64,000 nt of DNA. It comes from Candidatus Regiella endosymbiont of Tuberolachnus salignus (lineage in GTDB: Bacteria; Pseudomonadota; Gammaproteobacteria; Enterobacterales; Enterobacteriaceae). The stretch spans positions 2,249,436 through 2,313,435 of the forward strand of contig NZ_OZ026542.1 of NCBI RefSeq assembly GCF_964020115.1. The letters run 5' to 3'. Under the pieces are notes generated by a model, which was given only the letters and a program-made list of their open reading frames with translations, was not told the origin of the DNA and did not search any database. Below, in pieces: positions 49,103-57,137 of the stretch (position 1 is its first letter; each line of letters opens with the position of its first letter). The position numbers and the translations under genes are program-made.

Positions 49103-50401
49103 TTATTGCCCTGTCGCGTGGATTAAATCGCCCACTTTCAATTCATTCAGTGAGTTGATCATGTTAGGTGTACTGAGTGCATCATGGGACTGTTGCTGTA
49201 TTTTATTGGCCTTTTTCAGTCGAGCTTCTTCCAGGGTTTCCAATTGAAAACCCTCCTGAAAGACCACGGTAACCTCATTCCCTGCACCAATAGGAATAAC
49301 GGCATGATACTGCTCGGCACGTTTGATGTAGTAATCACTCAGTGTTTTGGCGGCCTGACTGGCACCGCCACCCATCCCTAATTGCGCAATATCACGCGCA
49401 CCCATTGTGGCGATGGCGCCTAATCCAACCTGGGGTGAAGCCGCCTTTTCAATCCCCTTGCCGATACCATCAACAAAGCCTGCGCCAAACGCCCAACCTA
49501 GGATCTTGCCATTACGCATCACCACCTTACCCTTAATGCCGTTTTTGCCCATAAAACTCACATGACCGGCAATTTTCTGGTCGATGACGTCATCACCAAG
49601 ATGGCAACTCAGGCTGCGGGTACGTACTTCTGCTCGCTCACTGGACACATCACCGTAGGCTTCGGCGTTAACAAAACAGCCGGTTAAATCCACTTCACGA
49701 TCATTCGGCAGTTGTACTTTTCCGGTCAAACGAAATTGCATCGGCGCCGTATTTTGCGGACCGGTGACAGCGGCATTGGTATCAGCGCCCTCAATCACCA
49801 GCGACTGAGCAAAACTCCCTGACGGGATATAAGGTAGCCTGGGTTTAATCACCGATTCAGCATAAGAAAAACGGGTGGTTTCTACTGTGCCTGGACTTTG
49901 CATCGTGGGCACGGGCGCATACGTTATTTGCCCTTGTGGAGCAGAGCCCATGCCAGGATAGAACGCGCTAGGAGGCGGGACGCCCTGTTGATTGAACCCA
50001 ACAGAGGGCAAAGGCTCATCAGGTGGCGCATTATCAAATGCCGTTAACTGACTCTGTAAAAGATCATTTTCATGCTCCAGATCGCTGATACGTTTTTGAT
50101 CATGTTCACGGTGGCTTGATAAGCTATCCATCTGCTGACGCACCGCCGCCATCTCTTTACGTATCTCATTAGTCGTAGCTTGAGATTCTATGATCGCATT
50201 TTGTTGCACTTTGTCATCAAAGGTCGCATTGACGACCCCCGTCATATTAGGGGCAGGCTCTGAACTTAGAGGTTGAGTCTCATTTTTCATCGATACCCGA
50301 GAGGCATACCAGCCCACGCCCATCGCAGCCGACAAACCCAGCGCAACGGCGATAAACAGTGTCATCTGTTTACGTTTCACCAATGCATTAATATTCGCCA
50401 T
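49103..50401 (-). CDS. traB: TraB, VirB10-type core-complex protein
   Basis: The protein, 432 residues from the ATG at 50401, has a short cytoplasmic start, a membrane segment (about 13-33) and a coiled-coil region (about 80-125, with R-I-S-D-L-E-H-E-N-D-L-L). A proline-rich linker and a VirB10-like beta-barrel domain follow (G-C-F-V-N-A-E-A-Y-G-D-V-S-S-E-R-A). TraB spans the envelope and links the inner membrane to TraK/TraV. I chose this start because it overlaps the traK stop (ATGGCGAATATTAA), as in F. An upstream in-frame start would lie inside traK. Confidence 0.93.
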   Translation of the reverse strand: MANINALVKRKQMTLFIAVALGLSAAMGVGWYASRVSMKNETQPLSSEPAPNMTGVVNATFDDKVQQNAIIESQATTNEIRKEMAAVRQQMDSLSSHREHDQKRISDLEHENDLLQSQLTAFDNAPPDEPLPSVGFNQQGVPPPSAFYPGMGSAPQGQITYAPVPTMQSPGTVETTRFSYAESVIKPRLPYIPSGSFAQSLVIEGADTNAAVTGPQNTAPMQFRLTGKVQLPNDREVDLTGCFVNAEAYGDVSSERAEVRTRSLSCHLGDDVIDQKIAGHVSFMGKNGIKGKVVMRNGKILGWAFGAGFVDGIGKGIEKAASPQVGLGAIATMGARDIAQLGMGGGASQAAKTLSDYYIKRAEQYHAVIPIGAGNEVTVVFQEGFQLETLEEARLKKANKIQQQSHDALSTPNMINSLNELKVGDLIHATGQ

Positions 50402-50541
50402 GATCACGCTCCTTCCCTGTCGTGATATAGAGGGAGAGCGTAGCACCCGGCAACAAGTGCTTTACCGGTTGAGTAAACATCACGGCACGAATACCGGGCT
50501 GCCAAAAATCCTGCTCGGTTAAGTGAACCGAATAAGCGTTA

Positions 50542-51405
50542 TATAGTGTCGTCATGAGATCTTGAGCCATAGAGCAAGGCATCGTATTTGTACAGCAGCG
50601 AGAAAAGAGGAGGTATTTTTTGCATAACGAGTAGCAATACCTCGCCAGCGCTTTAGGTGCAGAAAAGCATTTTCCACGAGATGTCGATGCTTGTAGAGCG
50701 CTTTATCGTACTCACGTTGAATTTTACGATTCTTTTTAGGTGGTATTACGATTTGCATGCCGGCTTCTTCTGCTTTTTTAATGATGTTATCACTGTCATA
50801 GCCCTTGTCAGCCAACAGATATTCTGCTGCAATACCTTTGGTTAAATTCGTTGCTTGCTGACAATCTGCTGTGGTACCTGATGTAATAAAAATTCTGACC
50901 GGCATACCATGCGCATCCACGGCCAGATGTATCTTACTGTTGAGCCCCCTTTTGTGCGCTCCATATCCTGATTACCGCCTTTTGCGCCTGCTGCATGAGG
51001 GTGAACTTTGCTATGAGTGGCATCAATCATCAGCCATTCAAAATCTGGCTCCACAATCAGCGCTTCGAGCAGAGACTCCCATAGCCCCTTGTCACGCCAG
51101 CGGCAAAACCGGCGATGAGTATTTTTCCAACCGCCATAATCAGGCGGTAAATCACGCCAGGGAGCGCCGGTTCTCAATATCCAGAAAACAGCATTAATAA
51201 ACTGCCTGTTATCTCTGGCTATGCCACCCCAAGTGCCTTTTCTCCCCGGGAGATGAGCTTCCAATAGGCTCCAAACATGATCGGATATATCGTGGCGGCG
51301 ATGGGCTAAATTCATTCCCGAATCATCTTTCATTATTGAATCATCTCAACAGTTGTCGTTATTTGTTACATGATAATATATTTTTTATTACGTGACGACA
51401 CTACT
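50542..51405 (-). mobile_element. IS5-family insertion sequence, copy 2 (864 bp), inside traK
   Basis: This is identical in length and layout to the copy at 12694-13557. TA is present on both sides, and the two traK halves are continuous once it is removed, so this is a clean insertion with a 2-bp TA target duplication. It gives the true IS boundaries for both copies. Confidence 0.92.
50552..51333 (-). CDS. IS5-family DDE transposase (copy 2), -1 frameshift
   Basis: The same two-frame transposase as at 12766-13547, with identical protein segments and the same AAAAGGGGGC slippery site. It retains all three catalytic acidic residues. Its mobility is supported by the clean insertion into traK. 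Confidence 0.87.
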
Positions 51406-51980
51406 TAGGATTACGCACGTGATAACGGATGACACGCAATGCATCGCCCACCCAGGCTTGCTCTGCTGTCATGGTTAAACCAGTCGGTGCCGATGCGCGA
51501 GATTGAGTCAAATCAGCCTGTGCATAACTCTCCGGCATTTTTCCCCGCCATGCCGCCTTATTCAGTTCAACCAATAAAGATCCGTAGGGTTGAGCAGTTT
51601 CCCAGACTTTCGCAGCAGGCCGATCTACTGATTGCTCGCCCGACAAGCGATAACGTCGCCCTGCTCCTTTACTGGGTGTCGCCTGGACAGAAAAAACCTG
51701 TCTGTGCTCTGTCTCGATATACAATGTAAACGGCTTTTCACTGAGAGAAGAAAACAATACTGCACCATCGACAGTATTACGCTTATCGGTCAACATACCG
51801 GCTGCACTGTTTATCGCCACAACCCGATCACCCAAAACACCTATCAAGTTAGGATTGTTACTGCTAATAGCTAACTGAAACTGGCCATCAGCAGGCAGAG
51901 CCACTGCCTGCAATGCAGTAACCGCCTTTGCAGTCGTAAAAAAACACACTCCGATGGCAATGATAACAACGAACAAAAGG

Positions 51981-52547
51981 TTATTTTTTCGCATCGGTTT
52001 TCTCCAGGAAGGCAACAATGCGCGTCATGCCATCGGCATAATCCAGTTTGAGGTTATAATTTTTTTGTTCACTGGTTGGCTTACCGTTACCGATCCAGGT
52101 TTTTAATACCCCGTGGATCTCAACAATGCTTTCCGCAGGAAAAACACGAATACGGGTCTGATAGAACGCTGAACTGACTTCATTTTGTCTAATTCTTCGG
52201 GATTCCTCAGCCAGCGTTATTTTGAAATCAGATTGAGCACCTGGTTTGGCAAATGAGAGTAAAAATTGATGCTGGGCATCGACGGTTTCCGGTGACACAT
52301 TGAGGCGCAATGAAATAAATGATAGCGCCATCATTTGCAAATAAGCTGGACTGGCCAGCGCTTCTGAAATAGCAAAAGGAACATTGAATGCCATCGGAAT
52401 AACTATTTTTTCCTGGTGACGCCTGAGAGAGTGATTATCTACCGCCAGTAAAATGGTTGATATTAAGCTCAAGATCAGCATTAAAAAAATAACCAACAAG
52501 GTGACGGCGATTATTTTATTAGAGGAATGACGTGCTGTTAGCTCCAC
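51981..52547 (-). CDS. traE: TraE, VirB5/VirB8-region pilus assembly protein
   Basis: The 188-residue protein has a single N-terminal membrane segment (about 12-35) and a periplasmic domain with the TraE pattern M-A-F-N-V-P-F-A-I-S and Y-L-Q-M-M-A-L-S-F-I-S-L-R-L-N-V-S-P-E-T-V. F TraE is 188 residues. It is a VirB8-like inner-membrane scaffold of the F-type secretion system. It lies between traL (18 bp) and traK (14-bp overlap), the F order. Confidence 0.93.
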   Translation of the reverse strand: MELTARHSSNKIIAVTLLVIFLMLILSLISTILLAVDNHSLRRHQEKIVIPMAFNVPFAISEALASPAYLQMMALSFISLRLNVSPETVDAQHQFLLSFAKPGAQSDFKITLAEESRRIRQNEVSSAFYQTRIRVFPAESIVEIHGVLKTWIGNGKPTSEQKNYNLKLDYADGMTRIVAFLEKTDAKK

Positions 52548-52565
52548 AGTATTTTCCTGAGTCCT

Positions 52566-52874
52566 TTATTTTATCCATTGCCGAAAACTTGAATAGGGGA
52601 TCACTTTAAAAACAGAGCGAAACAGAATAGTAGGGAAATACCAGTAAAGCAGGTTGTATAGCCACATACTCCCTTTTCCGCGTTTTGCGCTGCGAATACC
52701 CAAACAAATTACCAATGCCATCCCCATCCCAAATAAAGCTTGATGAACCATAATGCCCCATAAAAAAACAGGTAACGACGGTATGGCCTCATCATAGGGC
52801 AAACCGAATAACCGACGTTGTTCACTGAGCGTTTTCGGGAATCGGTACTTTTGGAGATCATCTTCAGTAGTCAT
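52566..52874 (-). CDS. traL: TraL, VirB3-like membrane protein
   Basis: The 102-residue protein has a cytoplasmic start with Y-R-F-P-K-T-L-S-E-Q-R-R-L-F-G-L-P-Y-D-E and two closely spaced membrane segments (about 30-60). A short G-L-Y-W-Y-F-type motif is present as L-L-Y-W-Y-F-P. This matches TraL of F (91 residues). It helps pilus assembly with TraC. It is 27 bp downstream of traA. Confidence 0.92.
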   Translation of the reverse strand: MTTEDDLQKYRFPKTLSEQRRLFGLPYDEAIPSLPVFLWGIMVHQALFGMGMALVICLGIRSAKRGKGSMWLYNLLYWYFPTILFRSVFKVIPYSSFRQWIK

Positions 52875-52901
52875 GATCGCCCTCTTAATTTAATCAGATA
52901 A

Positions 52902-53228
52902 TCAAACAGTCAAACTAAATCCAATCGTGGTAAAGACAATCACAACAGCAATACCAAACAACATGAACACATTTTTTGTTTTGATAAAGGTAATAATGCC
53001 GACAATCACTTCCGCCAATATTATCCACTTAGCGATGGCAGAGCTTGCACCAAAAGTATCAGTGACCGTCACTTTTCCTCCTGCCATTAAATCAACAGCT
53101 TGAACCGTACTGGTTATGCCCAAAAGTGCCATGATTGAAATAAGTATTAACACGATATAGTGGTTATTATTTTTTTTATTAATTTTTTTAGATATAGCAC
53201 TGCCCGCAGCCTTAATAGACAGAATCAT
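52902..53228 (-). CDS. traA: TraA F-type prepilin
   Basis: The 108-residue prepilin has a long basic and hydrophobic leader with probable cleavage after T-V-Q-A (near residue 45). The mature pilin reads V-D-L-M-A-G-G-K-V-T-V-T-D-T-F-G, then K-W-I-I-L-A-E-V-I-V-G and I-K-T-K-N-V, as in F pilin (D-L-M-A-S-G, K-W-V-V-L-A-E-V-L-V-G). Two hydrophobic helices separated by a basic loop complete the pilin. The gene is intact, with a GAGT-type site upstream of the ATG. Confidence 0.95.
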   Translation of the reverse strand: MILSIKAAGSAISKKINKKNNNHYIVLILISIMALLGITSTVQAVDLMAGGKVTVTDTFGASSAIAKWIILAEVIVGIITFIKTKNVFMLFGIAVVIVFTTIGFSLTV

Positions 53229-53401
53229 AATTTACTCCAGTTATATTAAAATTTTATAAAAATCCCTGGTATTAGTCTTACATTTCACTGCTCGTTTTTT
53301 AAAAAAATAATGCAAATCCATTATCCATAGCATGGATATAACAAGTAATAAAAAAGTCCTGTGTTAAACACATTATTTTATTAATAGTCAATAAAATGTA
53401 T

Positions 53402-53539
53402 TTATAGTAATCGTTGTTCAGCCTTTTTTCTTAACCAAGTTATTAACCGGTAAAATAATTTTTTATTTTCATTTCGCGTGGCCGCTACTATTTTATTTTT
53501 TAACGCACGTTTTCTCGCTCTACTTTGTCGGTTGCTCAT
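53402..53539 (-). CDS. small basic peptide between traY and traA (45 aa)
   Basis: From the ATG at 53539 the product starts MSNRQSRARKRALKNKI, continues V-A-A-T-R-N-E-N-K-K-L-F-Y-R-L, and ends W-L-R-K-K-A-E-Q-R-L-L. It is the third member of the family seen at 1773-1928 and 2658-2753. F has no gene between traY and traA, so this is an addition. It is highly basic, with a probable amphipathic C-terminal helix. The conserved linkage with TraY-like genes suggests a role in relaxosome formation or transfer regulation; this is inference. Confidence 0.65.
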   Translation of the reverse strand: MSNRQSRARKRALKNKIVAATRNENKKLFYRLITWLRKKAEQRLL

Positions 53540-53600
53540 AATAATATTTTCTTTTTTCTGATAAGATTTAAATAGTTTCCCCAGTGATAGAATCATCATT

Positions 53601-53801
53601 TTATTCACATCTATTTTTCGTTATACCAATCGCCGAGATAGATGAAAAACGGCGTAAATGATCTTCCAATCTTAATTCTGATTCACATTTTTTTGTTCTT
53701 TTTGAATGTTTGGCGCTTTCTATTAAAAAATTATTTGCAGTCGCAGTTATTTTGACAGTCACTGTCGTTCCTTTTTCATTAAAATCGTTATCTAATTCCA
53801 C
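53601..53801 (-). CDS. traY: TraY ribbon-helix-helix relaxosome protein
   Basis: The 66-residue product from the GTG at 53801 contains T-V-T-V-K-I-T-A-T-A-N-N-F-L-I-E, K-R-T-K-K and E-L-R-L-E-D-H-L-R-R-F, the single-unit TraY pattern. I prefer the GTG, which lines up with the GTG start of the duplicate at 3023 and has AAGG nine bases upstream; an ATG three codons earlier leaves no room for a ribosome-binding site. Its position before traA is that of F traY. It should bind oriT and the tra promoter. Confidence 0.82.
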   Translation of the reverse strand: MELDNDFNEKGTTVTVKITATANNFLIESAKHSKRTKKCESELRLEDHLRRFSSISAIGITKNRCE

Positions 53802-54033
53802 TTTCCACATTCCTTAAGTTAAACCCCGATTTTTTAATATAGATAAAATTACAGCAACGTTAAACTAATGTAAATTGGGTAAAAAACACAATTGTAATTT
53901 ATACATACTTGTGAAGTAGCAGCCTTGATCTTCCGACACACACAGAATAGCAAATATAAAAATACAGGGAAGACATGGAATGGCTAGTCTGAAGAAGTCG
54001 GAAAAAAATAATTTAAGTCGGAAGAAGTCAGAA

Positions 54034-54049
54034 TGTGACAGTGATCACA
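54034..54049. promoter_or_regulatory. CRP-type site upstream of the tra operon
   Basis: TGTGACAGTGATCACA is a perfect TGTGA-N6-TCACA palindrome. The symmetry extends to AATGTGA and TCACATT. It lies about 230 bp upstream of traY. The second such site precedes the duplicated traY (3174-3189). Catabolite control of transfer genes is the likely meaning. Confidence 0.72.
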
Positions 54050-54059
54050 TTTTATCTCC

Positions 54060-54420
54060 TGATTATCAAGGAGCTTAAGCCATCAGAAGTATCCTTGTTG
54101 AGTGGAGCGCACAAATAGCACAGCAGCCAAAAGCAAACGCGGAGATAGATCCTTGAGATTGAAACCGGGGTTAAAAAGCGATAGATAAATGCTGCGAAGT
54201 ATCGAGTAGCATACTTGCCGAAGGCAAAGGCGTGGTAGACCCAGGGGAGTTTTTAGATTGCCAAGCAGAGAGTTAACAGCGTGAAATAAATTGGATTAAC
54301 TCGGGGCTTGTGTACCCCGCCGAGGATAGGGTTGTGGATACAACCGGTTTAGATAACGGCACTAAAACAGTGCCTGACTTAGATTCCTTGCTGATCACAC
54401 TTTATTTTGAGTAGATTTAA
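54060..54420. other. structured intergenic region, candidate ncRNA or oriT
   Basis: This gene-free stretch is GC-richer than its surroundings and holds several strong hairpins in series. They are TTGCC-GAA-GGCAA near 54218, CTCGGGG with CCCCGCCGAG near 54301-54325, GGTTGT-GGAT-ACAACC near 54329-54344 and GGCACT-AAAAC-AGTGCC near 54357-54373. No reading frame fits. It lies between the elbB operon and traY, where F carries regulatory sequences and its oriT is not far upstream. No nic site was recognised. A structured RNA is equally possible. Confidence 0.5.
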
Positions 54421-54431
54421 AATCCATATTT

Positions 54432-54842
54432 TTAATTTAATCTAATTAACTTATTAACTTGATTTAATTTTTCTGGGTGAAAAGTGATACTATTCGTATC
54501 AAAACTGAACAATATACGCTTGAGATCACCTCGAAATCCCATGGCATCAACTACCTTGTTTAACTCAACATGCCTGCCTTTGAAAACAGTGTCGTTAAGT
54601 TCGTCATAAGATAACTTTCTATCTCGGTTCTTATTCAAATACTGAAACAAAGAACAATTTAAAGATTCTTGACGGAAAGAGGTGAGGACAAAACACCCAT
54701 CAATAATAACTTGACGGGTGTTTTCGTTATATGAGAGATTGTGTCCTTTCAATTTATTAATATTATTTTTCGCATTCAGGCGGTAAATAATAACAATCAA
54801 AAAAAATAGTGACACCATCAAAAAAGTTATAAAATAAAACAA
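54432..54842 (-). CDS. hypothetical protein with N-terminal membrane anchor (136 aa)
   Basis: One hydrophobic segment (about 2-22) is followed by a soluble domain with F-R-Q-E-S-L-N-C-S-L-F-Q-Y-L-N-K-N-R-D-R and F-S-F-D-T-N-S-I-T-F. The latter part faintly recalls winged-helix domains of membrane-bound regulators, but I cannot confirm it. It starts directly at the elbB stop, either at TTG (54842) or at an internal ATG (54818), as the last gene of a three-gene operon. Confidence 0.55.
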   Translation of the reverse strand: MFYFITFLMVSLFFLIVIIYRLNAKNNINKLKGHNLSYNENTRQVIIDGCFVLTSFRQESLNCSLFQYLNKNRDRKLSYDELNDTVFKGRHVELNKVVDAMGFRGDLKRILFSFDTNSITFHPEKLNQVNKLIRLN

Positions 54843-55502
54843 TTACATTATCTCTATAATTTTTTTAATTAACATATCTATTCCCTTTTTTGCTTCAATA
54901 ATACTCGTTGCTAACATATATGCTGGGGTCGTCACAATTTTATTTTTTTCATCAAACACAATTTCATTAACTGTAGACACCTTATGCTCCCCACCCATAG
55001 TTGAAATGGCAGCAATGGTATCTTTATCATTACCCACAGTTAAAATAACCCCTTTACCATATATTTTACTTAAAAGAACTGGAGCGATACACATAAACCC
55101 TACAGGTTTCTTGCTATTTTTAAATGCTTCACAAATAGTAAGAAACACTTTTTCTACCTTAACATTAGCTCCTTTAAAAGCAAAATCAGAGAGATTTTTT
55201 GCCACTCCAAATCCACCAGGAACAATCATTGCTGTAAACTCATTTGCCTTGCATTCGTTTAATGATTTAATGTTGCCGCGTACTATTCTGGCAGATTCAA
55301 CCAAAACATTTCTTCTTTCAGTAACTTCCTTACCCGTACAATGATTAACAACATGATGCTGATCGATATCTGGAGCAAAACATTGATATTGAATTTCATT
55401 TTCTTCAAGCGATAATAACGTCAAAACGACTTCATTAATTTCAGCACCATCATAGACACCACAGCCTGACAAAATAACCGCTACTTTTTTATCAGTATCC
55501 AT
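54843..55502 (-). CDS. elbB: ElbB-like DJ-1/PfpI-family glyoxalase
   Basis: The 219-residue protein matches ElbB closely: V-A-V-I-L-S-G-C-G-V-Y-D-G-A-E-I-N-E at the start, I-V-P-G-G-F-G-V-A-K-N-L-S near residue 93 and G-F-M-C-I-A-P-V with the nucleophilic cysteine near 135, then C-terminal T-T-P-A-Y-M-L-A. ElbB has glyoxalase III-type activity in vitro and is normally chromosomal. Here it is between two hypothetical genes with almost no spacing, upstream of tra genes. AAGGA precedes its ATG. Confidence 0.88.
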   Translation of the reverse strand: MDTDKKVAVILSGCGVYDGAEINEVVLTLLSLEENEIQYQCFAPDIDQHHVVNHCTGKEVTERRNVLVESARIVRGNIKSLNECKANEFTAMIVPGGFGVAKNLSDFAFKGANVKVEKVFLTICEAFKNSKKPVGFMCIAPVLLSKIYGKGVILTVGNDKDTIAAISTMGGEHKVSTVNEIVFDEKNKIVTTPAYMLATSIIEAKKGIDMLIKKIIEIM

Positions 55503-55503
55503 A

Positions 55504-56007
55504 TTAATTTCCTTTTAGTTTATTCAGATTAATCAATAATTTTTGGGTTGTTAAATTTTGATAGGCTTCCATTACATCAGAGACACTGCGTATTTTTTCT
55601 TCTACGGACAATTTATTATTAAATACTTCATCAAAAACAGCCGAAAGAAAATTATCAAAATCAAAATTATTTTGATACCAATTACCAATGTTTTCAATGG
55701 GCGTGTCTAATGAATTAAAATCACGAATATATGCCGATGTTCGATGCTTCAACATATTCGTTATTCTTATTTTTATCTGCTTTTCATTCGCTAAATTATC
55801 AGTCAATAGGATAGAACGTAATTCCTGTAACTTGCCTCTAGAATGATACCAAACCATGGCACGAATGTAGGCTACCGTCATTTCCGAGGAGAATTTATCG
55901 ACAGTGACAACTGTCACAGGATGAGCGACCAATTCCGTATATTTATACCACCCGACCAACCCAATCACACCGTACAAGCCAATAATAATTAATTTCAATA
56001 AATTCAA
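55504..56007 (-). CDS. hypothetical membrane-anchored protein (167 aa)
   Basis: The product has one N-terminal membrane segment (about 4-22) and a mostly helical remainder with W-Y-H-S-R-G-K-L-Q-E-L-R and N-W-Y-Q-N-N-F-D-F-D-N-F. I recognise no family. It is the first gene of the operon with elbB (one base apart) and the 136-residue ORF. It starts eight bases after the end of the PAS-LuxR pseudogene, suggesting that the operon was once led by that regulator. Confidence 0.6.
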   Translation of the reverse strand: MNLLKLIIIGLYGVIGLVGWYKYTELVAHPVTVVTVDKFSSEMTVAYIRAMVWYHSRGKLQELRSILLTDNLANEKQIKIRITNMLKHRTSAYIRDFNSLDTPIENIGNWYQNNFDFDNFLSAVFDEVFNNKLSVEEKIRSVSDVMEAYQNLTTQKLLINLNKLKGN

Positions 56008-56015
56008 CTAAATTC

Positions 56016-56331
56016 CTACTTTAACAAAAATAAAACGGGAAAAACTATTATTCTATTTATCACAAACACAAAGGTGAGCAGATCTTGTTGAGTTTCAAAT
56101 ACCTGAATATCTTGTTTTTCAAACGATTCAGCCTCTAATTCCGCTGACTTTGACTCAACTTCATGATCAATTTTGCCGACCATATCCGAGCTAGATTTCA
56201 AATTGTTTAAGCTAATCAACGCCAGATTCGCATAAACGAAACGGGATACCCCAAGACTCTGGTACTTGATCAAGTATTAATGTTAATTCAGAATTAATAG
56301 TGACTATATAAATAATTTTATCGTTTATCAT
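56016..56331 (-). pseudogene. PAS-LuxR regulator remnant
   Basis: The fragment resembles the first third of the gene at 10082-10792: N-S-E-L-T-L-I-L-D-Q-V-P-E-S-W-G-I, then, after a 14-bp deletion and frameshift, F-V-Y-A-N-L-A-L-I-S-L-N-N-L-K-S-S-S-D-M-V-G. The C-terminal half with the helix-turn-helix is missing. The upstream control region is preserved (56338-56460). Confidence 0.82.
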
Positions 56332-56816
56332 TAATTTTTCATCCTTCTATCGTAGATAGTAAGTTTTAATAAAAAACAAAAAGTTAAATAAACTAATACC
56401 AAGCGCTAACGATTCATAACTCGCTCAGTGTGATTGTATTATACGGTACTATTTACTTACTATTAATACAGAGTATTTTTTACTTAACTTGTCAGCTATT
56501 TTACGATAGCTACCGGCAGGGACGCATCAATGAGTAAATCAAAGATAAAAATATTCTGAATAAAAATGATCAATATCCATACTATTTGCGCTTAGTAAAC
56601 AACCCTAAAACGTTAGGTAACACTCACAAAGTTAGGTTAAAAAAATCCGAATTGATAATTGATTGGTATTTATGCATTCGTTCACCCTAGCTGATACTGA
56701 ACTTTGGGTATTCCGGCCAGCAACATCTGCGGTGACCGGACTCGGCGAAAAAACTTAAATCGTATCATCATGCCTATTAGCATGAAGAAGATAATCTAAT
56801 ACATTAATTAGCTAAA
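56332..56816. promoter_or_regulatory. control region shared with PAS-LuxR gene, then gene-free DNA
   Basis: Bases 56338-56460 are an inverted copy of the leader at 9950-10081, including CATCCTTCTATCGTAGATAG, CTAATACCAAGCGCTAACGAT and TATTATACGGTACTATTTACT. A further shared piece (ATACAGAGTATTTTTTACTTAA) follows to about 56488. The remaining 330 bases up to the HTH gene show a small hairpin around 56506-56520 (AGCTATTTTACGATAGCT) and no gene. Confidence 0.6.
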
Positions 56817-57065
56817 TTACTTTTTACTCAAAAGATATCTTAACAAGATAATATTTCTTAAACTGCCTATGCTAGCAATGTTAAATTTTTCTTTCACAAC
56901 ATTCAATGTATGTTCAATACAAGAATCTGAAACAACACGCAAACCCGCAATTTCTTTACGCGAAAAACCCACAGCAAACAGTATGGCTGTTTCAAATTGA
57001 GCATTAGTAAGTTCAGGAAATACTTTGCGTAACACCGCACATTGGGTAAGATCGAACGCAGTCAT
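56817..57065 (-). CDS. rep-linked LuxR-type HTH protein, replicon 2 (82 aa)
   Basis: The 82-residue product is one LuxR-type HTH domain: F-P-E-L-T-N-A-Q-F-E-T-A-I-L-F-A-V-G near residue 17, then K-E-I-A-G-L-R-V-V-S-D-S-C-I-E-H-T-L. It shares its leader (GGAGGTCTATATGACTGCG) and first residues M-T-A-F-D with the HTH gene at 7397-7666. As there, it follows a rep gene and a hairpin. The protein divergence with the same genomic position points to a conserved function in replication control. Confidence 0.72.
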   Translation of the reverse strand: MTAFDLTQCAVLRKVFPELTNAQFETAILFAVGFSRKEIAGLRVVSDSCIEHTLNVVKEKFNIASIGSLRNIILLRYLLSKK

Positions 57066-57095
57066 ATAGACCTCCTAGATAGGTTTGTGTGATTA

Positions 57096-57130
57096 GCTGA
57101 TTGGAGGAGGTCACGACTCCTACGATCAGC
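57096..57130 (-). promoter_or_regulatory. hairpin between rep and HTH gene, replicon 2
   Basis: GCTGATTGGAG and CTCCTACGATCAGC pair around a GAGGTCACGA loop. The position and size equal those of the hairpin at 7697-7731 while the paired bases differ (GCTGC/GCAGC there, GCTGAT/ATCAGC here). Flanking ATAGGTTT-TGTGATTAGCTG is conserved between the two. It begins eight bases after the rep stop. Confidence 0.62.
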
Positions 57131-57137
57131 GCAAAAA

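Larger units (their letters stand above)
50388..51994 (-). pseudogene. traK: TraK secretin-like protein, split by IS5-family element
   Basis: The 5' part (51994 to about 51406) starts M-R-K-N-N-L-L-F, has a signal peptide and the TraK pattern S-N-N-P-N-L-I-G-V-L-G-D-R-V-V-A-I-N-S, ending V-I-R-Y-H-V-R-N-P. The 3' part (about 50541-50388) continues N-A-Y-S-V-H-L-T-E-Q-D-F-W-Q-P-G-I-R-A-V-M-F. Removing the IS and one TA restores a continuous gene of about 250 residues. TraK is the VirB9-like outer-membrane protein needed for pilus assembly. The start overlaps traE by 14 bp as in F. The disruption should abolish F-type transfer. Confidence 0.93.
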
